DNA of 6,950 bases from positions 1-6,950 of the forward strand of contig CANFFA010000127.1 of NCBI GenBank assembly GCA_947445425.1, in the 5' to 3' direction. Source of the stretch: Paludibacteraceae bacterium (lineage in GTDB: Bacteria; Bacteroidota; Bacteroidia; Bacteroidales; Paludibacteraceae). Shown here in pieces: positions 6,608 through 6,950 of the stretch. How positions within the stretch are numbered: the stretch's first letter is position 1; each line of letters starts with the position of its first letter. The position numbers and the translations under genes were made by a program. Below the pieces are notes generated by a model. That model worked only from the letters and a program-made list of their open reading frames with translations, ran no database searches and was not told where the DNA came from.

Positions 6608-6950
6608 ATGAAAACATTTGAATTAAAAGGCGCAGTAAGAACTGACCTTGGAAAAAAAGCAACAAAAGCTGATCGCGCTACTGAAAGTGTACCTTGTGTA
6701 TTGTATGGTATTGGAGGTAACGTTCACTTTACTGCAACAAGTAGTGACTTGCGTAAGTTGATTTACACACCAGAAGTATTTATTGTAGAATTAAACATTG
6801 ATGGTAAAAAAACTAAATCCATCATGAAAGCATTACAATTTCATCCAGTAACTGACAATGTATTACACATTGACTTTTTTCAGGTAACTGAAGATAAAGC
6901 TGTTGTAATTGAACTTCCAGTAAAACTTGACGGATTAGCAGAAGGTGTGA
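6608..6950 (+). CDS. rplY: 50S ribosomal protein L25/Ctc, 5' part (truncated by window end)
   Basis: The first 114 residues of an L25/TL5/Ctc-family protein, which binds 5S rRNA in the large ribosomal subunit. The frame is open to the right edge with no stop, so the C-terminal TL5-like domain is only just entered; Bacteroidota L25 proteins are about 190-200 residues. Recognisable segments are KGAVRTDLGKKATK at 7-20, VPCVLYG at 28-34, and QFHPVTDNVLHIDFFQV at 77-93, followed by the start of the beta domain (ELPVKLDGLAEGV, 102-114). The ATG at 6608 is preceded by an A-run (about 6597-6604) rather than a Shine-Dalgarno, typical of the phylum. It has its own promoter and leader. In Bacteroides the gene after rplY is commonly pth; that part is outside the window. 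Confidence 0.93.
   Translation, partial: MKTFELKGAVRTDLGKKATKADRATESVPCVLYGIGGNVHFTATSSDLRKLIYTPEVFIVELNIDGKKTKSIMKALQFHPVTDNVLHIDFFQVTEDKAVVIELPVKLDGLAEGV

Noticed and set aside
1..6950. Possible defence system, mobile element, CRISPR array or tRNA
   Set aside because: I saw no transposase or integrase, spaced repeats, cloverleaf or defence-type domains; all five genes are metabolic or translation genes with similar base composition.

Overview
The window reads as a low-G+C Bacteroidota chromosome, probably Bacteroidales or a close relative. Three things point there. None of the five genes has a Shine-Dalgarno sequence; starts are preceded by A/T-rich DNA instead. Two promoters carry the phylum's -7 element TAnnTTTG, both as TTACCTTTGC. 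The gene content also fits, since debranching enzyme, glycosyltransferase and GH57 protein in a row is a familiar Bacteroides-type trio, and the partial L25 protein looks like Bacteroidota L25. All genes are on the + strand. I see no mobile element, CRISPR array, tRNA or rRNA.

Layout: 1-255 is an A/T-rich intergenic region with a weak candidate promoter and a small inverted/tandem repeat. 256-4822 is a three-gene glycogen or alpha-glucan unit: a GH133-like debranching enzyme, a GT4/GT5-like glycogen-synthase-type glycosyltransferase overlapping it by ATGA, and a GH57 alpha-amylase-like protein after a 65-nt gap. A strong hairpin at 4860-4909 ends the unit. 4911-6371 is a separately promoted CCA tRNA nucleotidyltransferase with an HD domain. 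6372-6607 holds a second hairpin, a well-formed Bacteroidota promoter and a structured leader of about 90 nt. The 5' part of rplY (ribosomal protein L25/Ctc) runs off the right end.

Working together: the first three genes look like cytoplasmic storage-polysaccharide metabolism. The glycosyltransferase would extend alpha-1,4 chains, the debranching enzyme would remove alpha-1,6 stubs, and the GH57 protein would act on or bind the glucan. The two downstream genes are translation housekeeping and appear to be independent units.

The most notable observations concern catalytic residues. The GH57 protein keeps its expected nucleophile Glu146 but has Gly242 where catalytic GH57 enzymes have the acid/base Asp. 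The debranching enzyme has Asn419 in the motif that is usually TWMDA, at the position I infer to be the general acid. Both could be properties of the whole Bacteroidota clade rather than of this strain. I did not find a convincing wholly new system; the other findings are modest.
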